64,000 nt of DNA from Methyloversatilis sp. (lineage in GTDB: Bacteria > Pseudomonadota > Gammaproteobacteria > Burkholderiales > Rhodocyclaceae): contig NZ_JAUYRO010000057.1 of NCBI RefSeq assembly GCF_030696805.1, forward strand, positions 1-64,000, read 5' to 3'. Each line of letters starts with the position of its first letter. Position 1 is the first letter of the stretch. The translations under genes and the position numbers were made by a program. Below, piece after piece: positions 6,363 through 14,711 of the stretch. The notes beneath the pieces were generated by a model. The model was not told the DNA's origin, made no database searches, and saw nothing but the letters and a program-made list of their open reading frames with translations.

Positions 6363-6794
6363 ATGAGCGATCTGGATATCGCCGAAGTGGCACAACGTGC
6401 CGGTGTCACCGCCGCGACCCTGCGGTTCTACGAGGAAAAGGGGCTGATACGTTCGATCGGGCGGCGCGGCCTGCGCCGCGTGTTTGGCGACAGCGTGCTG
6501 GAAAGACTGGCGTTCATTTCGCTCGGCCGCGCTGCGGGTTTCTCGCTGGCCGAGATCGGCCGCATGTTTTCACCGGGCGGCACGCTGGACATCGACCGCA
6601 GCCTGCTGGCTGAACGCGCGGACGAACTGGACCGCACGATACGCAGGCTGGGCGCACTGCGTGACGGTCTCAGGCACGCCGCCGCCTGCCCGGCGCCGAG
6701 CCACATGGAATGCCCGACCTTCCGCCGCATCGTGCGCGCCGCCGAATCGAAATCGCTGGAAAGGCACATCGCGTCGCCGCGCAACAAGATCTGA
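6363..6794 (+). CDS. MerR-family transcriptional regulator
   Basis: The 143-aa protein begins DIAEVAQRAGVTAATLRFYE, the winged HTH of the MerR family. It is followed by a wing (GRRGLRRVF), a dimerisation coiled coil (about residues 78-110) and a short C-terminal part with cysteines in AAACPAPSHMECPTF. It lacks the SoxR CxxCxC iron-sulfur motif despite the SoxR-like operator, so the inducer is unknown. It is divergent from the methyltransferase and should control both itself and that gene. Confidence 0.85.
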   Translation: MSDLDIAEVAQRAGVTAATLRFYEEKGLIRSIGRRGLRRVFGDSVLERLAFISLGRAAGFSLAEIGRMFSPGGTLDIDRSLLAERADELDRTIRRLGALRDGLRHAAACPAPSHMECPTFRRIVRAAESKSLERHIASPRNKI

Positions 6795-6796
6795 AC

Positions 6797-7546
6797 TCAA
6801 CCGGCAGCGCGCCGCCCGAAGTCTTGCGCGTCGATGCCGAACCAGGCCAGACCCGGCGTCTTTTCGACGACGATGCAGTCGCCGTCGAGCCGGTAGCCGA
6901 GCTGCAGGTGATGGCGCGGGGCCGACAGCACGGCCGGATTGAATACGGCGAAGTTCTCGCCCTCGGGCCGGCGCACCGACTGCACCAGCAGGCCCGGGTG
7001 ACCTTCGCGGTGGATGCGCGCGCCGACCGACTGCGGAAAGCTGTAATCGGCCGGATGCAGCAGCGCCGGCCAGTCGCCGGTGAGCGGCCGGAAATCAAGC
7101 AGCGCGGCGGCACAGCCCACGACGTACACCTTGCGCTCGGCCACCACCGATTCGCGCTCGAAGCCGGCGTCGGCGAGCAGACCCTGGCGCCAGTGCCAGG
7201 CGGATTCAAAGACCGTCGTGTGGACCGACTCCGAGCCATACCACACGCCGTGGCGCCCGTCGGAATAGCGGCTGGCCTGCCAGTTCTGGAACGGCCAGGC
7301 GATTGCGTTGAACCACTCGGCGTCTTCGAACGGACGGTGCACCACCGGCGTGGGCGAGCGGTAGGGCGGCGGCTTGGCGTCGCCTTCGACCTTCTGCGCA
7401 AGTGCCCATTCGGCCGGGTCGTCGGTGAGGTCGTCGAACAGATCCTGCGAGGTGCGCAGCGACACGATGTTGCGGAACACGTCGCGCTGCACTTCGGCCA
7501 GAGCGAGGCGGGCAAACAGGTCGCCGAAACTTAATGACTGCGTCAC
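6797..7546 (-). CDS. RES-domain toxin (NAD-degrading or ADP-ribosylating type)
   Basis: The 249-aa protein contains the RES core: [20 protein letters not shown] and VFESAWHW hold the Arg, Tyr and Glu expected in the active site. RES toxins of Xre-RES modules either hydrolyse NAD+ or ADP-ribosylate; which applies here cannot be told. The GTG start (7,544-7,546) shares GTGA with the antitoxin stop, so translation is coupled. It is longer than many RES toxins (about 150-230 aa) because of an extended N-terminal part. Confidence 0.82.
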   Translation of the reverse strand: MTQSLSFGDLFARLALAEVQRDVFRNIVSLRTSQDLFDDLTDDPAEWALAQKVEGDAKPPPYRSPTPVVHRPFEDAEWFNAIAWPFQNWQASRYSDGRHGVWYGSESVHTTVFESAWHWRQGLLADAGFERESVVAERKVYVVGCAAALLDFRPLTGDWPALLHPADYSFPQSVGARIHREGHPGLLVQSVRRPEGENFAVFNPAVLSAPRHHLQLGYRLDGDCIVVEKTPGLAWFGIDAQDFGRRAAG

Positions 7547-7938
7547 TGGCCGCGTGCCCGGTCGAGATAGGCACGCACCATCAGCAGACCGGCGAAGCCC
7601 CATTCCCGGATCACCTCGACCGGACTCAGATTGTCGAAAGCGCGGTTGCGGGTGCTGATCCAGCGATAGACCAGATCGCGGTTCTGCGGAAACAGCAGGC
7701 GCAGGTTCTTGTGGATGCCCAGCAGATGACCGACCCGCTCGTACTGGTCGCGGCTGGTGCCGATCGGCTCGCCGCGCCGGTAGCGCGCCAGCGCGGCGCG
7801 GTTGCTGGCAGCAATGCCGAGCAGCGCGGCCTGGTCTTCGGTGGATAGTTTCCAGTGATCAAGCAAGGTCATGACCATGCGGGCCAGCGCGCCGCGGTCT
7901 TCGGAAGCGCTGATGCCCTTGTCTGCAACGGCGCCCAT
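7543..7938 (-). CDS. Xre/ParS-type antitoxin (DUF2384) of the RES module
   Basis: The 131-aa protein has an N-terminal HTH-like region ([20 protein letters not shown], then ARYRRGEPI) and a C-terminal DUF2384 region ([20 protein letters not shown] to [21 protein letters not shown]). It precedes and overlaps the toxin gene, the standard order. Start ATG 7938 has AGGAG at good spacing. It probably autoregulates through the AT-rich repeat upstream. Confidence 0.85.
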   Translation of the reverse strand: MGAVADKGISASEDRGALARMVMTLLDHWKLSTEDQAALLGIAASNRAALARYRRGEPIGTSRDQYERVGHLLGIHKNLRLLFPQNRDLVYRWISTRNRAFDNLSPVEVIREWGFAGLLMVRAYLDRARGQ

Positions 7939-7970
7939 GGGTGGCTCCTGTCGAATCGGGATGGAAATTC

Positions 7971-8015
7971 AGGATAGCACCCGTACGTTTTCAATCAAAC
8001 AATAAGTGTTTCGAT
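7971..8015 (-). promoter_or_regulatory. Promoter and candidate operator of the Xre-RES operon
   Basis: On the minus strand TTGATT (-35, 7,993-7,998) and TATCCT (-10, 7,971-7,976) are 16 bases apart. An imperfect inverted repeat, ATCAAACA-N5-TGTTTCGAT (7,994-8,015), overlaps the -35 box, a good place for antitoxin autorepression. This AT-rich patch stands out in the 334-base intergenic stretch 7,939-8,272; the rest of that stretch shows nothing I can assign. Confidence 0.55.
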
Positions 8016-8272
8016 AAATCAACTAATTGGCGCGTGCGCTCAAGGGATACGCGGATACGGCAGAGGGGCACGCAGACGGATCGTGTCCGCCCGTCACGAA
8101 ATCGTCACCGGTCCGGTCCTGCAGCAATCCATGCGCACCCCGCAACTTGCCATCGCCGCGCGACCGCGCCCGCTTGACCTGAATCAAGCTGCGCGCACGC
8201 CGACGCCGCGCTGTCATCAATCCGCCATGTGCGCGGCCAAGACTGAACGTTTGAACCCGCACGAACTGCCGC

Positions 8273-10213
8273 ATGCGCAAGGAATCCGCCGTCGAAGCCC
8301 TCGGCCAGCAATCATTGCTGATGCCGGCCCGCATCAAGGCTGCGCTGGCCGCCAATGACCGACTCAAGCTCAGCCTGACCATGCTGCAGGCGGCAGCGGC
8401 GCACGCCTCCGACCGCGAAGCACCGGTCGCCGACTGGGCACCGGACATGCGCCAGGCCGGCCTGCATGACGCCACCTGGCTGCGCGAACTGGTCAGCACC
8501 GCCTACTTCGACGACCACACGCTGGTGCTGCCAAAGATCGCCCCACTGGCCGACCTGCTGCAGACCGATCTCACGCTGATGGCGCGCCCGGTGTGTGATG
8601 GCGGCACGCCGGCCGACGCCGAACTGCAGCAGCGGCGCGACAACTGGCTGGCCCGGCTCGGTACGCTGGCCGAGCGCGAAGGCCTGGACGGCGACGGCCT
8701 GCGCGCGCTCACCCACGGTGACCGGCGCGGCGGCGACAGCCTGCACCTCCTGGTGATGGATCTGCATCGCCGGCTCAACGCACTGTCGGCGCAGATCGCG
8801 ACCGAAAACATCGACGGCGCGCACGCCTGGCAGATCAAGCCGGACGACAGGCCGCTGATCCAGGCCTTCATGCGCGGCATCGCGCGCACCGCGCAGCTGA
8901 AGTTTTCGCACCCGGGCCTGGACACCGCGGTGACGCGCGACCACAGCCGGCTGCTGATCCAGAACGATATCGGCACCAATGACGTGCACGTGCTGGTGAT
9001 CGAGGTCGAGCCCGGTCGCATCGCACTGACCTATTCCGACCTGCACGCGGGGCGCTTCGACTTTTTCTGCCGCATGCTGGCCGACATCGGTTTCGCATGG
9101 ACCGTGTCGGCGCCACGCGTCAGCAGCAACCTGAACGCCGGCAAGCCCTATCAGCTCGGCCGCGCCGAACTGCGCACTCGCGGCACGCGCGCGCTGTGCG
9201 ACGCGCTGGAGCGGCTCGCCTCGCGCATCGTGTTCGTGATCGACTGGAACCGCGCCCGGCGCCGGCTGCAGATCTTCGTCGACAAGGCCGGCGCGCGCGA
9301 CCTGCTGTGGCAGGCAGCGCGCGAGGAATGGGGCCACATGGCCTGGCTGCTGGCCGGCGGTGAGGAACTGGTGTACGGCGCGATGCGCGCGGCCGGTGCC
9401 GATGCCTTCCGCGTCGGCGACCGGCTGGACGCCGTGCTCGGCCGCGACGCCGCGCGCGACTATCTGGCCGCGTTGCTGCGCACCTCGAGCCACGCGCTGC
9501 TGGCGCACCAGCCGGTCAATCAGGTGGCTGACGAAGCGCGCCTGCTGCTCGCGCGGCTGCTGGCCCGGCGCACGATAGAACTGGACCTGATCGCCGAACA
9601 TGCCGCCTGGTGCCACGCGCTGGCACAGGCGCTGGGCGATGCACTCGACGGCGCCGGCGATGCCGCAGCGCTCAGCACGCGCGCGAAGGACTGGGAGCGG
9701 CGCGCCGACCGCCTGCTCACCGAGGCGCGTCAGCGCGCCGAGCGCCAGGCGCGCTGGGCCGCTGTGGTGGCACTGCTGTCGCAGGCCGACGACGTGGCCG
9801 ACGCGCTGGAAGAGTGCCTGTTCATCCATTCCATGCTGGAAGCGCCGCCGGTCGACGGCGTACCGGTCGAGGTGCGCGATGCGCTGCGCCTGTTGTGCGA
9901 CACCACCACCGCGGCGATACAGGACTGGGTGCGCGCGATCGAAATCGCACGCCATGTCGGCGGCGCCGGGAACGCGCGCGAGGACGAAAGCTTCCTGCAG
10001 ACGCTGTGGCGCATGCTGCGCGCCGAGCGCCTGTGCGACGAACAGGCGCGGCAGGCCCGGCGCGCCATCGTGCGTACGCTGCATGCCTCGCCGGCCGCCT
10101 TTTCGCTGGCCAGCGATCTCGCGGCAACGCTGGAAAAGGCGTCCGACGCCCTGCTCGCCGCGGGTTATTCGCTGCGCAGTCTGGTGTTCTCTCGCAACGG
10201 AGATGCAGCATGA
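8273..10213 (+). CDS. Unknown 646-aa protein coupled to the PPDK-like gene
   Basis: The protein is acidic to neutral, has no signal peptide or transmembrane segment, and is rich in Ala, Leu and Arg. Residues about 190-340 look like alternating strands and helices (LLIQNDIGTNDVHVLVIEVE, RIVFVIDWNRARRRLQIFVD). Residues about 420-640 are helical and recall PhoU/DUF47-type bundles, but I would not assign that family. Its stop overlaps the next start (ATGA), so the two products are probably made together and may interact. Start ATG 8273 is the first in frame; no strong Shine-Dalgarno supports it. Confidence 0.6.
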   Translation: MRKESAVEALGQQSLLMPARIKAALAANDRLKLSLTMLQAAAAHASDREAPVADWAPDMRQAGLHDATWLRELVSTAYFDDHTLVLPKIAPLADLLQTDLTLMARPVCDGGTPADAELQQRRDNWLARLGTLAEREGLDGDGLRALTHGDRRGGDSLHLLVMDLHRRLNALSAQIATENIDGAHAWQIKPDDRPLIQAFMRGIARTAQLKFSHPGLDTAVTRDHSRLLIQNDIGTNDVHVLVIEVEPGRIALTYSDLHAGRFDFFCRMLADIGFAWTVSAPRVSSNLNAGKPYQLGRAELRTRGTRALCDALERLASRIVFVIDWNRARRRLQIFVDKAGARDLLWQAAREEWGHMAWLLAGGEELVYGAMRAAGADAFRVGDRLDAVLGRDAARDYLAALLRTSSHALLAHQPVNQVADEARLLLARLLARRTIELDLIAEHAAWCHALAQALGDALDGAGDAAALSTRAKDWERRADRLLTEARQRAERQARWAAVVALLSQADDVADALEECLFIHSMLEAPPVDGVPVEVRDALRLLCDTTTAAIQDWVRAIEIARHVGGAGNAREDESFLQTLWRMLRAERLCDEQARQARRAIVRTLHASPAAFSLASDLAATLEKASDALLAAGYSLRSLVFSRNGDAA

Positions 10214-11823
10214 CAACGCACGCGAAACACGGCTTCCTGATCGGTTGCGGCGAAGCGGAGCAAGCCGACGCCAGCGCAGCGACCATGGGGTCCAAGGCGT
10301 GGAATCTGCTGCGCATGGCCGGCGCCGGCCTGCGCGTGCCACCGGCCTTCGTGCTCGGCACCCACTGGACCGGCCACCCCGACACCGGCATCGAACACGC
10401 TTTCGCCAGCGGCCTGCCGGCGCTCGAACATTCGGTCGGCCGCCGTCTCGGCAACGCCGCCGACCCGCTCATCGTGTCGGTGCGCTCGGGTGCCGCGGTG
10501 TCCATGCCGGGCATGATGGAAACGCTGCTCAACATCGGCCTTTCAGACCGCACGCTATCCGGCTTTCTGCGCCAGACCGGCAACCCGCGTCTGGTGTGGG
10601 ACGCCTACCGCCGGCTGGTGGCGAGCTATGGCGAAGTGGTGGCCGGCCTGCCGGCTGCGCTGTTCGAAAGCGAGCTCGAGCGGGTGGCACAGGGGCGCGA
10701 CGAGCGCAGCCTCGATTTCGGCGAACTGCGCGACCTGACGCGCCGCTTCCTCGATCTGTATGCCGCCGGCGCCGGCAAGCCTTTCCCGCAAGATCCGGGC
10801 GATCAGCTGGCGGAGGCGGTGCGCGCGGTGTTCGCATCGTGGGGCGCCGACAAGGCCACGACCTATCGCCGGCTCAACGGCATCGCTGCCGACCTGGGCA
10901 CCGCGGTGACCGTGCAGGTCATGGTGTTCGGCAATTGCGGCCATGGCTCGGGTGCGGGCGTCGGCTTCACGCGCAACCCGGCCACCGGCGAACCGGGGCT
11001 GTGGGTGGATTTCCTGTCCAACGCACAGGGCGAAGACGTGGTGTCGGGTCGGCGCAGCGCGCACGGACACGAGGTGCTGGCGCAGCGCCTGCCGGCCGCC
11101 TGGGCCGACCTGCAGCACGCCGCCGGTGCGCTGGAATCGCTGTTCGGCGACATGCAGGATTTCGAATTCACGGTGCAGGATGGCGTGCTCCATCTGTTGC
11201 AGTCGCGCACCGGCAAGCGCACGCCGCGCGCCGCCGCGCGCATCGCGCTGGACCTGCTGGACGAAGGCGTGATCGACGCGGATACCGCGCGCCATCGCAC
11301 CGCCGAACTGGACGACGGCGACCTGCACACGATGCGGCTGTTGTTCAAGGGCCACAGCGAGCCGGCCGAGCCGCTGGCCTGGGGCATGACTGCGAGCGCC
11401 GGCATCGCCAGCGGCGAGATCGCCTTCGACGGCGAGCGCGTCGCCGCCCGCGTGAAAGACGGTGCACGCGTCATCCTGGTACGCAACGACGCGGAAACCG
11501 CCGACATCGGCGCGCTCGAACACGCGGCCGGTCTGCTCACGCGCAACGGTGCGCGCACCTCGCACGCCGCGGTGGTGGCGCGCCAGCTCGGCAAGGTGTG
11601 CCTGGTCGGCTGCGACGCGCTGCGCATCGACCTCGACAAACGCCGGCTGCACATCGGTGAGCAGCGTTTCGACGAAGGCGACGCCATCACGCTTGACGGC
11701 AACGCCGGCGGCATCCACGCCGGCACGGTGCGCAGCGAGCGCGTGCCGGACCGCCCGCTGATGGCGCGACTGCAGGCACTGCGCGGAAAGCCGGCAAAGG
11801 CGCACAGCAAACGCAAGCGCTGA
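10210..11823 (+). CDS. PPDK-like ATP-grasp and phosphohistidine protein without the pyruvate barrel
   Basis: The 537-aa protein starts like pyruvate phosphate dikinase: MGSKAWNLLRMAGAGLRVPP, then LIVSVRSGAAVSMPGMMETL, the ATP-grasp nucleotide-binding domain (about residues 15-340). After a linker comes the swivelling domain with LTRNGARTSHAAVVARQLGK, where His452 is the predicted phosphorylated residue. The C-terminal PEP/pyruvate TIM barrel of PPDK (full length about 870-900 aa) is absent; the protein ends in a Lys/Arg-rich tail. It may phosphorylate another partner through His452. It overlaps the upstream unknown gene by 4 bases. Confidence 0.75.
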   Translation: MTTHAKHGFLIGCGEAEQADASAATMGSKAWNLLRMAGAGLRVPPAFVLGTHWTGHPDTGIEHAFASGLPALEHSVGRRLGNAADPLIVSVRSGAAVSMPGMMETLLNIGLSDRTLSGFLRQTGNPRLVWDAYRRLVASYGEVVAGLPAALFESELERVAQGRDERSLDFGELRDLTRRFLDLYAAGAGKPFPQDPGDQLAEAVRAVFASWGADKATTYRRLNGIAADLGTAVTVQVMVFGNCGHGSGAGVGFTRNPATGEPGLWVDFLSNAQGEDVVSGRRSAHGHEVLAQRLPAAWADLQHAAGALESLFGDMQDFEFTVQDGVLHLLQSRTGKRTPRAAARIALDLLDEGVIDADTARHRTAELDDGDLHTMRLLFKGHSEPAEPLAWGMTASAGIASGEIAFDGERVAARVKDGARVILVRNDAETADIGALEHAAGLLTRNGARTSHAAVVARQLGKVCLVGCDALRIDLDKRRLHIGEQRFDEGDAITLDGNAGGIHAGTVRSERVPDRPLMARLQALRGKPAKAHSKRKR

Positions 11824-11956
11824 GCGGCAGGCAAGGCGTCCGATCGGAGGGCAGTTCTGGCGCAACGGTGAGCCCGATCGATGCGACCCGCGCACCGACA
11901 CGTCCGTGTAACCCTGTCGTTACCGGACTGACGCACAAGCGCGCCACGCTTTCGCG

Positions 11957-12652
11957 ATGCCCGCCCACGTCACCTTCGTACTGCTGCCCGGACTCGATGG
12001 CAGCGCATCTTTTCTGCGCCCGCTGATCGATGCGTTGCCCGCCTGGATCACGCCGCGCGTCATTCACTATCCCCGCGAAGGCGCTCAGGACTACGACACC
12101 CTGCTGCGCCATGCGCTCGCGCAGACCGCCGATCTCGATGCCTACTGGCTGCTCGGCAGCTCGTTCGGCGGGCCACTGGCTTTGCGGCTGGCCGCGACCG
12201 ATGCGGCGCGAGTGCGCGGTTTGGTGCTGTCCACCACCTTTGTCCGCATGCCGCAGCCACAGCGTGCGAAATGGGCGCCGTTCGCCAGCACGGCAGTGAT
12301 CGGTGCGCTGCGCACCGCACGCCGCCTGCCCGTCTGGTTCGGGCGCCAGCCGTCCGATCCGTTCCGCATCGCCAAAGCGGAAACCTGGCGCCACGTGTCA
12401 TCGCGCGAACTGGCGGCACGCATCCGTAGCGTCATGCACGAAGACGCCCGCGCCTACCTCGGCGCGCTACACGTGCCGCTGCTCTGCCTGGCAGCCGCCG
12501 CCGACACCGTGGTGCCCGGGCACAACCTCGACGACATCGTCGCGCTGAAGCCGGATGCCGAGATCGCGACGCTGGCCGGCAGCCACATGGCCCTTTTTCA
12601 TCAGGCCGGTCAGGCGGTGCAGCACATCGTCCGGTTCATCGAAAGACACTGA
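11957..12652 (+). CDS. Alpha/beta hydrolase
   Basis: The 231-aa protein has FVLLPGLDGSASFL as the oxyanion region, the nucleophile elbow YWLLGSSFGGPLALRLA (Ser in GSSFGG), Asp in LAAAADTVVPGHN and His in LAGSHMALFHQ, so the catalytic triad is complete. No signal peptide is visible. The substrate is unknown; esterase or thioesterase activity is likely. It stands alone on the plus strand after the PPDK-like gene. The 186 bases following (12,653-12,838) show nothing assignable. Confidence 0.8.
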   Translation: MPAHVTFVLLPGLDGSASFLRPLIDALPAWITPRVIHYPREGAQDYDTLLRHALAQTADLDAYWLLGSSFGGPLALRLAATDAARVRGLVLSTTFVRMPQPQRAKWAPFASTAVIGALRTARRLPVWFGRQPSDPFRIAKAETWRHVSSRELAARIRSVMHEDARAYLGALHVPLLCLAAAADTVVPGHNLDDIVALKPDAEIATLAGSHMALFHQAGQAVQHIVRFIERH

Positions 12653-12838
12653 TGGCGAGGTCTTTGGTCGCGCCACGCGCGCTCATCGGTCGGCCTGTCC
12701 CGCATGACGTTCACCTGATTTCGCCGCGCCTGACCTTTCCGGGCTCACTTTTCGCAGTCATTGTCGAGATGTCGCCCGATGGCCGCCGGCCGAGCCCGCG
12801 GGTACAGTGATCGTCTTTTCGGGTGAGCTTTCCTTTTC

Positions 12839-13807
12839 ATGGCAGTGCAGATCGACTTCGACCTCGATGCTGACGGGTTTCGTCGGCAGTTCGTACGCAT
12901 CCCCGGATCAAACCTGTTGCAGCATGATCTTTACGGACGGGCGATGGCGCGTGTGCAGGGTCTGCAGCCGCGCTGGGGTGCGATCCGCGATGGCAACGAC
13001 GAGCTGGGCGTGGTACAGGTACTCGAACGGCACGCCCTGTCCGGGCTGCTCGGCGCGGTCGTGCTCGACCGCGGCCCGTTGTGGCTGCCGCAAGCCGATG
13101 GCGCTGCGCACGCCGGAGACTTCTTCCGCGCGTTTTCGCGCATCTGGCCACGCCGCATCGGACGGCGCCGCCGAATCATCGCCGAGCTGCCGGCGGGCGA
13201 GCGCAGCATGGCGCTGCTGCGCGCCGCGGGCTGCCGTGCGCTGACCGACACGCCAGCGGCCGGCTACGCCACCTTCATCGTCGCGGCCGATGAGCCCGCG
13301 GCCTGCCGACAGCGGCTGCTGCCGCGCTGGCGCCATGCACTGGACAAGGCGGAAGACGCGATCGCTGCCGGCCGGCTCGTCGTGCACTGGCCGTCCGCGC
13401 GGTCACGCGCGGCTGAGCTGCTGCGCCGGCATCTGGCGCAGCGCCAATCGCTGGGCTATCGCGGTCCGACGGTGGCCGAGCTGCAGCGGCTGCTTATCGA
13501 TTACGCCCGGGCCGACCAGTTGCTGATCGGCGAGGCGCACGAAGCCGGCAGCGACGAGCCGTGTTCGATGATTGCGCTGCTGTGCCACGGCATGACCGCC
13601 ACCTACCAGATCGCCTGGAACAGCGACGCCGGTCGTCGCCTGCACGCGAACAATGCACTGCTGTGGTCAGCCCTCGAACAATTGCGGGAACGAGGCATCG
13701 CTCACCTCGATCTGGGTGGCCACGATGCGCAGCACTCGCCGCTGCTCCGGCGCTACAAGGCCGGACTGGGCGGGCGCGAATTGCTGCTGGCCTGCATGCA
13801 CGACTGA
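12839..13807 (+). CDS. GNAT/FemAB-like acyltransferase
   Basis: The 322-aa soluble protein appears to contain two GNAT-like halves. The second half has MIALLCHGMTATYQIAWNSD and HANNALLWSALEQLRERGIA, then LDLGGHDAQHSPLLRRYKAG. This resembles the C-terminal half of FemAB or BioF2-type transferases, where LDLGG...KxGLGG closes the acceptor site. Such enzymes move aminoacyl or acyl groups to peptidoglycan precursors or other amines; the substrate here is unknown. Start ATG 12839 lacks a strong Shine-Dalgarno. Confidence 0.6.
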   Translation: MAVQIDFDLDADGFRRQFVRIPGSNLLQHDLYGRAMARVQGLQPRWGAIRDGNDELGVVQVLERHALSGLLGAVVLDRGPLWLPQADGAAHAGDFFRAFSRIWPRRIGRRRRIIAELPAGERSMALLRAAGCRALTDTPAAGYATFIVAADEPAACRQRLLPRWRHALDKAEDAIAAGRLVVHWPSARSRAAELLRRHLAQRQSLGYRGPTVAELQRLLIDYARADQLLIGEAHEAGSDEPCSMIALLCHGMTATYQIAWNSDAGRRLHANNALLWSALEQLRERGIAHLDLGGHDAQHSPLLRRYKAGLGGRELLLACMHD

Positions 13808-13930
13808 GTCGACGTTTGATCGCACCGACGATGGCCCTCACCCGAGGGCCGAAGCATGCGTGCGGGCAAGGCCGCGCCGACAACGCGTGACACTGTGCTC
13901 CACGAACGGCCTCGATATCGCCCTCAGGGC

Positions 13931-13999
13931 GTCCACAGGCCGTCCACAGGCCGTCCACAGACCGTCCAATCCGTGCGCCTTCCGGGCCGACGATATAAT
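13931..13999 (+). promoter_or_regulatory. 11-bp tandem repeats and -10 box upstream of can
   Basis: GTCCACAGGCC is repeated at 13,931, 13,942 and 13,953 (the third copy ends GACC), with a partial fourth copy to 13,967. The 11-base period keeps all copies on one helix face. A perfect -10 hexamer TATAAT follows at 13,994-13,999, 28 bases before the carbonic anhydrase start. No good -35 box is present where the repeats end, which would suit an activator bound to the repeats. Confidence 0.5.
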
Positions 14000-14026
14000 T
14001 CGCGCTGATACCCGGGGAACGCGCAC

Positions 14027-14671
14027 ATGAAGAAAACTGATCAATTATTCGAATCCAACCGCAAGTGGGCAGCGAAGATGCAGGCCGATGATCCTAAATT
14101 CTTCGAGCATCTGGCCACCTTGCAAAACCCGGAGTATCTGTGGATCGGCTGTTCCGACAGCCGCGTGCCGGCGAACCAGATCGTCGGGCTCATCCCCGGC
14201 GAAGTGTTCGTACACCGCAACGTGGCCAACCTGGTCGTGCAGACCGACCTGAACTGCCTGTCGGTCATGCAGTACGCGGTCGACGTGCTGAAGGTGAAGG
14301 ACATCCTGGTGGTCGGCCACTACGGCTGCGGCGGCGTGCGCGCCGCGCTGCATGACATGCGCTTCGGCCTGATCGACAACTGGCTGCGCAATGTGCAGCA
14401 CGTGCGCAACCACCACCGCGCCCTGCTCGACGCCGTGGCCGAAGGCGAGTTGCAGGAAAACCGCCTGTGCGAACTGAACGTGATCGAGCAGGCCGTGAAC
14501 GTCTGCGAAACCACGGTCATCCGCGATGCCTGGGCACGCGGCCAGGAAGTGCGGGTGCATGGCTGGATCTACGGCCTGAAGGACGGCCTGGTACACGACC
14601 TGCGCATGGAAGCGAGCAACGAGGAAGAACTGCGCGACAACTACGATCTGGCACTGAAGGCTCTGGTTTGA
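14027..14671 (+). CDS. can: Beta-class carbonic anhydrase
   Basis: The 214-aa protein interconverts CO2 and bicarbonate in the cytoplasm. Zinc ligands are visible in IGCSDSRVPANQI (Cys42 with the Asp-Arg dyad) and in VVGHYGCGGVRAAL (His and Cys). Length and sequence match the Can/CynT2 group of proteobacteria. The start ATG 14027 follows the TATAAT box closely. It converges with the alpha-2-macroglobulin gene over a hairpin. Confidence 0.95.
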   Translation: MKKTDQLFESNRKWAAKMQADDPKFFEHLATLQNPEYLWIGCSDSRVPANQIVGLIPGEVFVHRNVANLVVQTDLNCLSVMQYAVDVLKVKDILVVGHYGCGGVRAALHDMRFGLIDNWLRNVQHVRNHHRALLDAVAEGELQENRLCELNVIEQAVNVCETTVIRDAWARGQEVRVHGWIYGLKDGLVHDLRMEASNEEELRDNYDLALKALV

Positions 14672-14681
14672 CCCGGCAGGG

Positions 14682-14708
14682 TGGCCGGTGCGCACGGCGC
14701 GCCGGCCA
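14682..14708. terminator. Hairpin between convergent can and alpha-2-macroglobulin genes
   Basis: TGGCCGG (14,682-14,688) pairs with CCGGCCA (14,702-14,708) around a GC-rich 13-base loop. It fills the 40-base gap between the two stop codons. Neither side has a real T-run, so it is a possible rather than typical terminator. Confidence 0.4.
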
Positions 14709-14711
14709 TGT

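Noticed and set aside
6670-7515. Alternative minus-strand frame overlapping the RES toxin and MerR genes
   Set aside because: It is Arg/Ser/Pro-rich and out of frame with the recognised RES core.
8312-10342. A 676-codon open frame on the minus strand opposite the 646-aa unknown protein
   Set aside because: It has low-complexity Arg/Gln/Ala content and spans the overlap of two coupled plus-strand genes. The plus-strand frame has the coupled ATGA junction and a sensible amino-acid composition.
13931-13967. Short CRISPR-like or origin iteron array
   Set aside because: The repeats are 11 bases and directly adjacent without spacers, and no replication or cas gene is near; promoter-linked repeat is more likely.
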